Source: Bryum argenteum (lineage: Eukaryota; Streptophyta; Bryopsida; Bryales; Bryaceae). From it: 64,000 nt of DNA. The stretch lies in NCBI GenBank assembly GCA_037043015.1, contig CM073324.1:21654097-21718096 (forward strand). The letters run 5' to 3'. The position numbers were made by a program, and so were the translations under genes. The notes beneath the pieces were generated by a model. It was given only the letters and a program-made list of their open reading frames with translations. It was not told the DNA's origin and did not search any database. Shown one piece after another: positions 33,644 to 45,510 of the stretch (position 1 is the first letter of the stretch; each line of letters starts with the position of its first letter).

Positions 33644-36600
33644 ATGGCTTTCAACAATTTATCTGGTGATGCCTCCTTGCAGCAATTTCCGGAGCTTTGG
33701 GAAAGCTCCAGATTCTCACAAAGGCAGGATGATTTGGAACCAGATCAGCATAGAAGGGCGAGTTTCGACGAAAGACAATTGCCTGAATCTCAAGAGCCAA
33801 ATATGGAATTGCATCACAATATGGAGAATCAACTCAATGCCGGCCTTCTTGTAGATGATAGAAACAATGGAGGAAGTCAGATAAACGAATCGGAGGCGGC
33901 AGAAGAAGACAGCCGCCTGCTGGAAACTGAGGAAGGAATTGTGAAGAGTGGACCAACTTGGCTCAATAGTGCTGTTCTGAGGCAGCAGAATCAAGTTGCC
34001 GAAGAACGAGAATACATTGATCAAGATGCAGCGGAGAAGTGGTGTCCCGTTTGTTCTGCCAGCGGTTCACAGACTTGTATGTGTGCCATGCCGATGCATG
34101 CTGGTGATAGACTCAATGCGATGGCTTTCCAGAATCAGAATACCTACACCCATTGGTTGTCGATGCAAGGAGCCAACATGCATGGTTCGCAGCACCGAAC
34201 AGGGGAGCTTGATGGAAAGGCTGCTGATTTTGAGATTAATCCCCAATCTACGAGGATGGCCACTGAGCTGAATTTGTCTCCAGCCGGGCATGGGAGAGAT
34301 TTTTCTCAATTTGCGGACTTGCGGCACACCGTAGGGGGCAGTTCAAAATATGCTGAAGAGTACGTCGAAAGAGTGGTACATCAGGTAATTTTCACAATAG
34401 CGTACATGAACGAAAGACTCAAGGAGCTTTCTCCACATTACGTTGGCAATTCTACACCTATGCGCGTTTTGATTGCATTGTGCAGTGTTTTACATCAATC
34501 GACTAACTATTTCGTACACTTTTCGTACAATTTTTTTCCTGTTCTGCTCGCTCCCTTTCTTCGGTGTCTGAAATGCTCAGGGAATGTGAGAAATATTGCA
34601 CACAGTGGCCGAAACTGCTCGGCCCCGTTCGCTTCCTAATGTACATGACCTTTACAGAGCGACTGGGAATGTGCAACGCAAAAGCTGGAGTGGGAGCAGG
34701 CCAGAGACAAAGCATTGATTGTGGCTCATCCACTGTATCCAGAGTTGCTGAATGCACATGCGGCTTGTCTCCGAGTGGGAACCCCGGTGGATCAGCTCCC
34801 ACATATTGAGTCCCAATTAGCTCAAGCTGGGCACGTTACAAATAAGTACTCGGTTCTGCATCCTGAACAACTCGAGATCGCGCAAGATGATAAACTCGAG
34901 CTTGATCAGTTTATGGTATGTCCAATTTCTAGTTGTCTGATCCAACTTCGTGGTGAAAACTACTTTATTCTCTCCAAGCAGGCATGTGAAATTCTACGGC
35001 GGTTTAATACATATATGTTGACCATCAGTAGTCGACCAGCCAGAATCTGTTACCACATTGAGAACATTCTAAGTTTGTCTGATGCAGACTCAGTATATCA
35101 TGCTTCTCTGTTCGTTTAAAGAACAACTGCAACAGCACGTCTACTCTGATGTTACTGAGGCAATGATGTCCTGCTGGGAGCTCGAACAGGCCTTACATAC
35201 ACTCACGGGTAAGCCAAAACAGAATTGATACCCCACACTGATTTCAGATATGAACATTAACACGATTAACCCTTATTACAAATTGCTTGATAGTAGCCTT
35301 TGCTTCGCCTGCAGTGGAATCTGAAATTACATGTGTATTGACGGACTGATTGGAAAGAAAAAATAAATTGCACCATCTTCAGGTAGCAAGCGAGAATTAA
35401 GTGAGACTCGTTTCTAGGTTCTCTTATATTTTCACTTTTAAGACGGGCTAAGTACGACTTCCAACACTGACAGTACTTCCAGATTGAGCTTTCTGTTCTT
35501 GAATTGTCTCCTTTAATCGGATAAGAACCTGGAAGCTATCGTTATGAGGACGCAGCTGTAAGCTGAACATACTCTTTCTAAACTTCTGGAGGAAAATGAC
35601 ATTCTGATAATCTGAACTCTATAGGATACAGAGAATGTCTTACTGACTAATCCTGATGTACTTGTGTTGCATAAGCGGGATGTCTCATTTTCTCAGACCT
35701 TATGTCGATTGATGTGACCTTCATTGTGCATCAATGTAAGGCGTTTGTTCTGACCTTTGATGTGTCTTCCATCAAATCGAGGACATTGACCCTTGCCATT
35801 GTGTCCTTGGCGATTAATGAGTAACTGTTAAGTGTGTTTTCAGTGTTCTCAATCAATGTGCGAGGCTTCAGTGAATAATCTCTTGATTTTCATCTGTTCA
35901 GGGGTCTCTGCGGGAGAGAGCACGGGGGCAACAATGTCAGATGACGATGAAGACTATGACAGTGACTATGGTGCATATGATTCCAGCATGGATCCTGGAG
36001 ATAGTGGAGGTTTTGGCCCTCTTGTGCCTACAGAATCAGAACGTACACTCATGGAACGTGTACGCCAAGAACTCAAATACGAGCTGAAGCAGGCAAGTCC
36101 TTAGACCTAAGGTCACTGAACAAACACTCACTCCAGAAGATCTTAATTCATACTCTTAGGTCAGAGCAGGATCTTGTGTCGGTCTCAACAACATGTTAGG
36201 GAGCATTTGAACGCATTGATGGTTAGCAAGCATTAACTTCATATCTTCTTGTTACCAGGGTTACAGAGCAAGGATTGTTGATGTTCGAGAGGAGATTTTA
36301 CGCAAACGACGAGCTGGGAAGCTGCCGGAGGGCACCACGACGGTTCTAAAGGCTTGGTGGCAAGCACATTCCAAGTGGCCTTATCCTACGGTACACAATA
36401 GTCAGTGTCGGTTCATGTACATAGATATTAAGTCATAGATCTATGAAGTACATCATGCGTTGCTATACACATATATTGCTGGTCCAAATACTCAGACTTT
36501 CTGTAACTCCTCCGGAACTGTTTTGCATCGGTCTAAGCAGGAGGATGAGAAGGAGAAGCTGATACAGGAGACGGGTTTGGAGTTGAAGCAAGTCAACAAC

Positions 36601-36684
36601 TGGTTCATTAATCAACGTAAGCGGAACTGGCACAGCAATCCGCTGTCGTCATCTTCTGAGTTGAAGAGCAAACGAAAAAGGTGA
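33644..36684 (+). CDS. KNOX2: Class II KNOX homeodomain transcription factor
   Basis: Six exons join in frame: 33644-34384, 34658-34915, 35088-35208, 35902-36092, 36259-36390 and 36541-36684 (528 residues). The N-terminus MAFNN and the motif [11 protein letters not shown] are typical of class II. The KNOX1 domain (about residues 266-310) contains [20 protein letters not shown], and KNOX2 (about 325-375) contains [23 protein letters not shown] and the ELK region [13 protein letters not shown] follow. The TALE homeodomain (about 450-512) has the three-residue PYP loop and [10 protein letters not shown]. Intron 4 begins GC instead of GT. Class II KNOX proteins partner BELL proteins; in mosses they set diploid identity. 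A GTGAGC donor overlapping the stop codon leaves room for a longer, alternatively spliced C-terminus. Confidence 0.95.
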
Positions 36685-38053
36685 GCAAGTAGCGCACCAC
36701 TGAAGTTGCTTTCTCAATACATTCATCGGAGCACTTCAATGTAGAGACTAAGAGGGATCTAACAAGGTTGTATTTACCTGCGCAGCTGGTGATTGCAGAC
36801 ACAAGCCACAGTTCAGGAGGCTTTCAAGTAAGTTATTTGTTATTTACAGCTTTTAAAGCCAAGTTGGAGTCGGGCATCGATTCGCGTTTCCAAGAGTTGA
36901 CAGACAAGCTCAAGCTGTGTGAAGACTGTGAAGACTGTGAAGACTTTACTTTTTCCGATGTGCTTAACGCAGGAGGAGATAGAGGGGCTTGCAAATTTTG
37001 GATCTCACCTGCTTTATTAGGATCTCATTCTGCACAAGTGCATATTTTCTTACAGGTCCTGCATAACAATCCCTCGAACTATTTATTTGCTGAACAGAAT
37101 GTGCTACAATCAACCGTCTCTGGTTATTGGACTTGTTTTCTAGATATATTAGAAACGAACTTATATATTAGTTGAAGGTTCTCTATTGTTACGAGTGCAA
37201 GAAGTTATCACGCTATCTCCCAACATGGTATTTCCAAACGAAGTAACAATTTTCAAATGCTATCTCCCAACACGTCTCCAAATTGATACTATCCAAACTA
37301 AATCATAATCTCCAAAACATGCCTTCAATTTGATAAGTGAATTAAAACTATTGCCTCCTTTTGGCCCCAAATACATGGGAACTATTGTAGATTCAAAACA
37401 AGAGAACCTACAATAGTTGATTATCACTAGAATGTGCCAATCGGTACTATTCCATCTCTTAGTACTCCCTCTATTTCATAATATAAGGTTGTATAAATGA
37501 GAAAATCAATATGGTAGCGACCTCTTATTATGAGACAAAAGGTTTAATTCCATCTACAATTTATCTCCCTCACAATTACAGAAGGAAGAACGTATATATT
37601 ATTAAACTCAAATACGAAGGAGTTTGCATCATTGAACTTGATTCTTAAAGCCGCCCTTACAAAGTAAGCAAAATACAGTACACATTTGTCCGTCACTTGC
37701 TCACCAACTTAACAAGATCTCTAACTAGTGTCATCCACAAAGATAAAGACACAATTTTCCAAATCATACAAAGAAGTGGGTGGTATTAAAAAGAATGAGA
37801 ATAGTCACATAACACTTTGCACCTTCTAGGCTTACAGAGCATCTGCTTCAATGTCTCTTTCCCTAGCAATGGAGGAATCATTCCACATTCACTATTTCTG
37901 CCTCCTGTAAAGTTATTGTACAGTCAAATTACTGGATTAATTACATATAAATCAAGTCACTGACCGTCTCCGCAGTGAAGTCTGCGCTTTAGTCACCATC
38001 TTCACAATTGGGCAGACATTCAACAGAGATCAGGACAGGATGAAGATGGTTTT
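36685..38053. other. 3' UTR of the KNOX gene and intergenic DNA
   Basis: An open frame at 36768-37175 has no domain and contains a GAAGACTGT x3 microrepeat near 36920. It is most likely 3' UTR. Beyond about 37200 the sequence is AT-rich with nothing recognised. Confidence 0.5.
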
Positions 38054-40649
38054 TTACATGGAAGCTTCACTACGGTGATACTGCGCACCAGTTTTGCAGC
38101 CCCATCCGAGTGACAGATTGTTCTCAGTCAAATCATCTTCCGTTCTGAGCGATACTCCATAGTATGTCAAGTGATCTGCAATGCTGTTTCCCATCACTGA
38201 CCTGCCCACCCACACCCCCCAAATTTATCACACCATCTACCATATGATTTACAGAATAAGCTTTCAAGAGGAGCTAGTAAGGAAGGAATACAGGACGGTT
38301 CATATCACTTTGGTAGCTATATTCATCAGACTCCAGTACTTTTACTGATTGATGTTTTCGTTACCTGCTGCAGGAAGTATCCTCGCCGGAGTCATCGCAA
38401 ACGCGTTCGAATTCATAATCTAGGCGGCCTAATGCAAGCCGATAGATCCACACCTGCCAAAATCATCATACTCAGCCACTATCCTGACATGCTTCTGACG
38501 ACATAATCTCCAGTTTCATTACAGAAAGATGGTGGATCTGGAGAACGGGAACTAGTACAGAAGCTTATGGCACGAAAAGAGTGCATCCATCAGTAAGATT
38601 TTAATAGGGTGACCACACATCCACTTCCAGAAAGGCAGCTCAAAACACCCTCTTGAATAAAGTGAGGAGTTTCTAAGTCCCATTTGTGAAAATGCAATGC
38701 CCATTATGAACCATTTCCATGGCTGTTATCTTTCGGGAGTAAATATCTGCCGTATAAGACTCTTTGGAAAATCATGGGAGTTAACATTTTCGAAGGCTAA
38801 GTATGGCGTTTTCACGAGTGAGAGGGGTACCTCAGTGGCAAAGTGGTGGTACGTCTTCTCTCCCAGCCACGCATAATAAGGAGGCAAATGAGGCACAATA
38901 TCATGAGCATGCGTCACACGGATCGTCGATGGCACATACTCGCTATAATACATTGCGAAAGCAGAGTTTCCCACTCGAGGTTGCCCGAATGTCACCACTT
39001 CGATGTCCCTCAACGCATAATGCGCCTTTTTCAAACCAACAACAAAGTCAGAAGCTTCATTACACCAACCTGTTACATATCTCATCAAACGGTGAAGAGC
39101 GAGACTCACAGCGAGATCGAGTGCACAGAAGGTGGCCATGGCACCGCCCATGGAATGGCCAGTGATCATGATACTAAGCTCACTTCGAGTTCGTAGTATG
39201 TCGATTACAGCATCCAACACGCGCTCCCGTAACGTCGTATTGTGATAGGCTGAATAGAATCCACTATGTACCTGGAAAACATAGTTTCATCACTTGATTG
39301 TCCTCAAAAGCAACTACCTTTGAACAAGTGGTATGAAGAATGTATTGCCTACCATTGCATCTGTGGGCCCTGGATAATTCAGATCCAGCTCTTTGAAATA
39401 TAAGTCTTCTGCCCAGTTTTGCATACTGCCACACCACATACCACAGAAAGCTAAGTCGAGAACTTGAAGGATATGCTAGAATTGCAAGAAAAAAGAAACA
39501 GCACTTACCTGGTGTCCTGTGTCCCACGAAAAGCAATTACTATGGCATTCAGATTCTCGGCTATTCCAACAAAAGCCTGCATGATCACAAAACTGCATTT
39601 AGAACAATCGTACAGTTTAACCCTTTCAGGACAAGTGCTTGATTTTGAAGCAATTTGCGATATCATCATCTTTTCTTGATCTAAAACATGAAATAGCCGA
39701 ATTCAAAACCTGCTTTCGCTTAGGATGTACCATATGGAGTTATAGAAAGCATTTTCATAACCACTTCCAAGAGAATGTACCAAATGTATACACAACGTAG
39801 TGATGTAATCAAAAGCTTCGTTCCTAAAAGGGATAACCTCTAACCCATGAGACCACCTGATTCTGAGTGATAAATCAAAAGGATACTTTAACAATTTCAG
39901 AACGAAAACTAAAACGAAGTAATGCACATTGTTAGGACAAACATACCTGAAGACAGTGTGTATCTCTGATAAGTGAATGGATTTTGAAACCCTGCGCCAA
40001 AACAAGAAAAAGAAGGCATGATTTTATCATTCAAAATCAAAATTCAAAGAGCCAATCTATAACCATCCCGGTCTGACGTACCTTGGTCTGACCCTTGCAA
40101 CGGGAACATGTCCATGTTAAAAGCGATACGTCGTCCACAGTATAAACCTGGTATAAACATGATAAAGAGCAAGTCAATGAAAATTGCGGTTCGAAACACT
40201 CAAAAGCTCAGTTTAGTTTGAGAATTACTGTACCGCAGAAGCGTACTCCACTAGCACGAGTGTCTTCGCCCTATTGTATCCACCAACCTTCTGACCTGTC
40301 CACAAACCAAGCTCCTCAATCTCTTAAAATCCTTCACCCTTAAAAGTCTAGTCTGCTTCGAAGTACATATATTCTGTAAGATTATAGAGTTGGTATGATT
40401 CATTTAGTACAACCTCAAATGAAACTTATATTGCCTCGAATATCAGGCATCTTTCTCGTGCTGACATTTTTAGGGTATCACAGAACCTAAAGAAGGAAGT
40501 AAAGAATACTGTCTGCATCCCAAGGCTTGATACATTTTGAAATGGTCCCAAAACCAAGCGTAGCACGAACCTGTTTCCGCTGAAACTGCTACTAATGAGA
40601 ATAAAAACAGTATGATACATCCATACTGCAGTTTTTGATTGTATCCCAT
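38054..40649 (-). CDS. Secreted class 3 (fungal-type) lipase
   Basis: Ten exons join in frame on the minus strand: 40649-40571, 40295-40234, 40147-40082, 39991-39947, 39576-39509, 39425-39353, 39271-39110, 39025-38831, 38453-38365 and 38201-38054 (328 residues). A signal peptide (CIILFLFSLVAVSA) opens the protein. Then come EYASAVY, TWTCSRCKG, LNAIVIAFRGTQ, the nucleophile elbow GHSMGGAMA (catalytic Ser), TFGQPRVGN, the Asp-bearing HDIVPHLPPYY, the Cys-rich VCDDSGEDTSC and the His-bearing ADHLTYYG. Order and length match the plant triacylglycerol lipase-like group of Arabidopsis At5g18640. It probably hydrolyses acyl esters in the secretory pathway or wall. Natural substrate is unknown. An upstream ATG (40859) meets an in-frame TGA after five codons, so it is at most a small upstream ORF. 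Confidence 0.93.
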
Positions 40650-41487
40650 TCCAAACACCGACACCTGCAAAAGAGCTGGGAAATCAGAGCTACGAATCTC
40701 TCTCAAATCACAACCTTCCGAATCGAGAGCTACCCAGCTGATTAATGACACTTTTCGCCTAACCCTAAAGCTCACCGCTATAGAGAAGAGATCCTCCACC
40801 ACGTTTGCTGGCACATCATCAAAGGATTGTTGTCGAAGCGATCATTCCGATTCCGCCATAGCTGAATAAACTAGTGATTGTTTGAGCAATTGCTTGAAAC
40901 AGACGACGATGGTGAGGAAGCCACAAAGAGATTGGTAGTGGAGGACACGCTACGACCGACTTATTGTAAGAGTCTAGTGGGATTCCGTGAGTGAGAATCT
41001 TCGGAGCGAGAACCCAATCCAGAAAACACGGAATTGTGGGTCACAAATTGGCGACACGGATCTCACGCCACCGTGGGAATGAGGTGGTTGTGTGTGAGGG
41101 CCCTTCTTTATTGGTTTTGTGATTCTTTACCTTTTAATTGGGTAACGTGGAAAGTGGCTTAGTATCTTGATGATGTAAAGAAGAAATAGAATACCTATAT
41201 AGGGAAGCTGAAGTATAATTATGCATGTAAGAGAGTCATAGTTAGGGTTGGTTTATACCATGATTTTGTAAAGAATTTCAATTTCAAACAATCAAATTTG
41301 AGATTTCTCCTCAACTTCATAACCGATGACTTCTCTAGGGTAGTTTAAATATGACTAATGTGAGTAAAGTGGTGTAGTATATTACAGTGTCATAGTCTCT
41401 GATGTGAAAAGAATGGGTGCCTATGCAAGGAAGCTGTAACTATGGGTTTTAAGCAAGGGATTAATTCCTAGACTTCGCTGGGGTTGA
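40650..41487. other. 5' flank of the lipase gene and intergenic DNA
   Basis: The part to about 41100 is GC-richer and likely holds the lipase promoter and 5' UTR. The rest is AT-rich without a gene. Confidence 0.5.
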
Positions 41488-42126
41488 AATTTATGTTTTG
41501 CCCCCTCAAAGTTGCCCTCTTGTTATGCAAAGTGAACATTTTCATTTTTCTAATGTATATTGAAAAATGTTACCATATGATATAGTATATGATTGACTTA
41601 TACTTGTATATGATTGGAATTTCATAGATATACCGTACTTACAAACATGACTTCTACACTGGTAAGTATGAATAAGACCAAGTGGCAAGTATGAATAAGG
41701 TCTTATCCTGAATTTTTCTATAGTTTCAAGAACTTCACAAATGTTTATCTCTCTGCGCAATACGTTGTCTTACAGGGTTTATGATTTTTGCTTCTCATTC
41801 TAGAAAAAAAATTGATTGTTAAAGCACAATGTAAGTGCCGCCAATGCCTACAAATAGCAACCGTACCTTTAGATGTGGATGTTGAATGATACAATAAAGG
41901 GAGCTCGGTCAATATTCTTCGCAATAATTGAAGAGGAGGTGGCCTATATTCATTCAGACCGGTTCAAGACTTCAAGCAAAAAGAAATAGAATTGTCACCT
42001 TAACGGGAACAAAGAAGGTGATGATTTGACCAATATACTTGGCAATAAACAAAGAGAACGACGCCAACATACAATTAGACTAGTTCAACTGACAGGAAAT
42101 AGAAATGTTGCCTAAATAGAAACAAG
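41488..42126 (+). repeat. Third, partial copy of the giant-repeat arm
   Basis: This segment matches about 30255-30895 of the right arm (same orientation) and the corresponding part of the left arm. Shared blocks include TTCATTTTTCTAATGTATAT, TATATGATTGGAAT.TCATAG, GCTCGGTCAATATTC and GGAACAAAGAAGGTGATGAT. Similarity stops abruptly at both ends. It shows that part of the arm is a dispersed repeat in its own right. Confidence 0.88.
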
Positions 42127-42495
42127 CTCTCTATATATACTAAGCTAGAGGACTATGTTGATGAAAAATCTTGGAAGCAACCATTGAACCTTCTGAAAAC
42201 TTGAGAGGCGAAAACTTGAGAGGCTTTCAGAATTCAGGAAAGTAAAATGACATAATCAACTAAATATGGACAGTCCACGGTTTACAATTAAGAACAATAG
42301 TTGCAAAATGAATTCTAGAATCTAGGTTCTATGAAGATACTCTTTAAATATAGATTTTAAGGTCATGGATGGAGGGATCTCCCCATGCTTTAAAGTCCAT
42401 AAATAAGCCCAAAGTTCATATTTACTTAAATGATGCATTAAAGCAAAAGCTTCCTGAATCTAGGAAGAAAAAGCTTATGAAGTTTTTAAGTGCTA

Positions 42496-43386
42496 TTAAC
42501 CCCTAACTTTCCTTGAAGCCCGAAATGGGTTCTTGCAATTCCGGGCAGCCTAGATGAAGGGGTTAGAAGTAATATTTTTGCCTAAGAATTTTATCAGGTC
42601 CTCCTTATACTGCAAAGTGTATGTGGTAAAATTTGCAAAGTCATATTCCAATTTTTGAGTCTTCTAGGACGATCCTTGGGTCGCAAGCCGAGATGGGGCA
42701 GCTCAAAAAAGTAACTTTTTTGATATTTTTTTTTTTTGAAACATGATCATTACAAAATCACTACTCAAATTTCAAAGTGACTCAAGTCAAAAAGTTTACC
42801 GATTTTACAAGGGCAGCCTCCAAAAAAATTTCGGAGCTTGAAACCTCAAAACTGCAATTCTGTACCTCTAAGCACTCGTGGGGGTGTAAACCGATTTCTT
42901 TTTCTTTTTTAAAACTTCCAACCGTAAGATCTTGTACCAAAGAATATGCGTGATTACTCTTTAAAAAATTGACCGTTGGATGTTTACCATTTGAGAGATC
43001 GGTACATCCAAAGTTTGTCTTCCAAGTCTTTGGGTATTGCGAAGATTGGTTTTAAATTTTTTGGAGGCTGCCCTTGTAAAATTGGTAAACTTTTTGACTT
43101 GATTCACTTTGAAATTTGAGTAGTGATTTAGTCATGATCATGTTTCAAAAAAAAAATATCAAAAAAGTTACTTTTTTGAGCTGCCCCATCTCCGCTTGCG
43201 ACCCAAGGATCGTCCTAGAAGACTTAAAAATTGGAATATGACTTTGCAAATTTTACCACATACACTTTGCAGTATAAGGAGGACCTGATAAAATTCTTAG
43301 GCAAAAATATTACTTCTAACTCCTTCATCTAGGCTGCCCGGAATAGCAAAAACCCATTTCGGGCTTTAAGGAGAGTTAGGGGTTAA
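42496..43386. mobile_element. TTAA-CCCCTAA MITE, copy E5, with ~340-bp arms
   Basis: TTAA flanks (42496-42499 and 43383-43386) enclose ends CCCCTAACTTTCCTTGAAGC and the matching complement. Inverted similarity continues inward for about 340 bp on each side (for example GGCAGCCTAGATGAAGG, GACGATCCTTGGGTCGC and GATGGGGCAGCTCAAAAAAG with their mirrors). The unique centre is only about 200 bp and holds CTTCCAACCGTAAGATCTTG. The whole element could fold into one long hairpin. It is non-coding. Confidence 0.92.
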
Positions 43387-44530
43387 ACACTTTCTGAATT
43401 TTCAACGCTTAACTTGTACTAATCGTAGAGTTCAATGTTTTAATTTCTAATAATGGTATTTTGGTATGATTTTTATATTATATTTATTTTTCTTATAACG
43501 TATCACTTGTTCTATTTTAACACAATATAAACACATAGTATTTAATCAAAGTAAGAGGATTATAATAATTATCGTTTGTTAAAACTAACAATGGGTGTAT
43601 TAGTGTGTAAGTAAAAAAAAGGTATCTAGGGTGACGTTATCGTAAAGGTCAGGACATTGAAGGGTAAGAACATTGAGGAATTAAGGGTAATTAAAATCAA
43701 TTACCTCTATTATATTTGTCAAACACTATTCATAATTAATTAACTTTAACTCTAGTTTATTAATCAAATCAAGGTTAGAGACTAATCAAGACTAGAAGCA
43801 TTAATTTATCAAATTTAGTTAACTAATCTCTTGTTATTTACTTACGATTAATTATGTTAATATAATGCCAATTAGGTTTTATATATCAATACCAATATTT
43901 TAATTTGTGTTTAAGAGTGTTATGTGTTGTTAAGAATGACTTTTGTTATATATTTTGATTATTTCTCCTATTTCTCTTAGTTTTCCTCTACTTAAACAGC
44001 CAGAAACCCAATGTTTTTTGAAACTAATTCTTTCTACCGGACGACAGAGGTTGGATCAAAAAATATCGCATCCTAAAGTTTTGGGTTGACATCCAAAATG
44101 ATCATATTCAACATTTGGCACGTTTAGGGGCTAAGCTAGAAGTACATAGAAGTGGCCATCCACAACCATTCAACAAATTTGCATGCAAAATCCCACCATG
44201 TACATGATTTTAATTTTATTTTTAAAAAAATCAACACAGTCAAGGCAATCATTAATCACCACAAGTTACAAATCATTGATTTATCATAGTACACCTTCTT
44301 GATAACCAAGGAGCTATCTACACAAATAGGTACTCATGCTTGCAACCTTTGAAAAGTCACGATATCTTCGTCTAAAATGAGAAACTTGTGATTCCACTTT
44401 GGTTCACTTTCTTTTTAATTTTCCTAATCAACTGATATTGATTCCTCAACATGTTCATCAGCAAGAGTATGTAAATTTCCTAAGATTCCAATAATCAGTA
44501 TTCCTACCTATTCCATCATCTCCTGTGAAT
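43387..44530. other. AT-rich intergenic stretch
   Basis: No gene is seen. A degenerate lone end GTTTAGGGGCTAA of the TTAA MITE family lies at about 44122-44134. Confidence 0.5.
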
Positions 44531-45500
44531 GTACAGTACCCACTAAGAAGTTTACGTTCAGAGCAAGCAGAGATTACATACCCTCAACTTTCAAATGATC
44601 ACCATGTTTGTAAAATCTATCCAAATTGCAAATTATGAAGTGTGAGAGTAAGGTAGTGAAGTTTTCTTTACCAATGTATGAAAAATCTCTATAAAAAGTG
44701 TAAATTGATTTGATAACTTTAGTATCTTTTAACTTACTTTTGGTATCTACCTTTAGATGTTATGAAGATCATTTCATGGTGAGGTTTGTTGGGAAAAAGA
44801 GTATTAATATCTCTCTAGTAACCTCTTTTGATGCCCTTTACATATATGTGGCTTACATTCACAAATATTGAGGTGAGTTAGTGTGAGAGACCTTGATGTT
44901 GTCTCTTATTGAAAAAGTTACATAAACATTCTAAAGTGTTGTGATTGCTCATGGCCTTTTCTTACACATGAGGCTTGGATTAGCACGAAAGCGATAGTTT
45001 TGATAGCGTTCGCTACATTTCGAGCACTTTGGTGGTAGTGTCATGGAATTTGGTTATTCCGGTGGTAGTTATGATCACTTGAAGTTGCTTTTGTTTATCG
45101 TGACATTTACTTAGAGTACAAAAGTTCAATGTTGGGCTTCATGGGGGGTACAATTCAATGTTTTTCTAAAAAGGAATTGCATATATAGAAAGTGTATCGG
45201 AATAGCTTTCTTTAGAGATGGTTGAAGGTTTTCATTGTTTCATGCCTCAACAATAGTAGCTTCTAATAAGAGCTAAGGATAAATAGTAAATAATATGTTA
45301 AAAAGTTGTATATTAAGATAGAATTTCTAGTTTTTATTGGAATTTCTTCAAATGATGATATAGAATACTACATCATCTCTCCGATACAACTTGTAGTTGG
45401 TAATTTGGATTATTTTTGTGAACATGGCAATTGTTTGAAGATTGCGGCATGTTCTCTTGTTTCATTCCTGAACGTAAACTTGTTGGTGGGTACTGTACAT
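44531..45500 (-). mobile_element. Foldback DNA transposon, copy 2 (970 bp)
   Basis: Inverted relative to copy 1 (8384-9356) and roughly 85% identical by eye. Its left end is GTACAGTACCCACTAAGAAG and its right end CTTGTTGGTGGGTACTGTAC. Both copies are flanked only by GTAC (or TA) in common. The right end stops 10 bp past the stop codon of the minus-strand gene that ends at 45511, so the element occupies that gene's 3' UTR. Confidence 0.88.
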
Positions 45501-45510
45501 GGTGGATGCC

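Noticed and set aside
36768-37175. 135-codon ORF after the KNOX gene
   Set aside because: No domain; begins in what is most likely the 3' UTR; contains a microrepeat.
40814-40861. Longer N-terminus for the lipase from an ATG at 40859
   Set aside because: An in-frame TGA follows after five codons. The ATG at 40649 gives a proper signal peptide.
42496-43386. Long-TIR MITE as a microRNA gene
   Set aside because: The hairpin is far longer than usual precursors and has transposon ends and TTAA flanks; siRNA is the better expectation.
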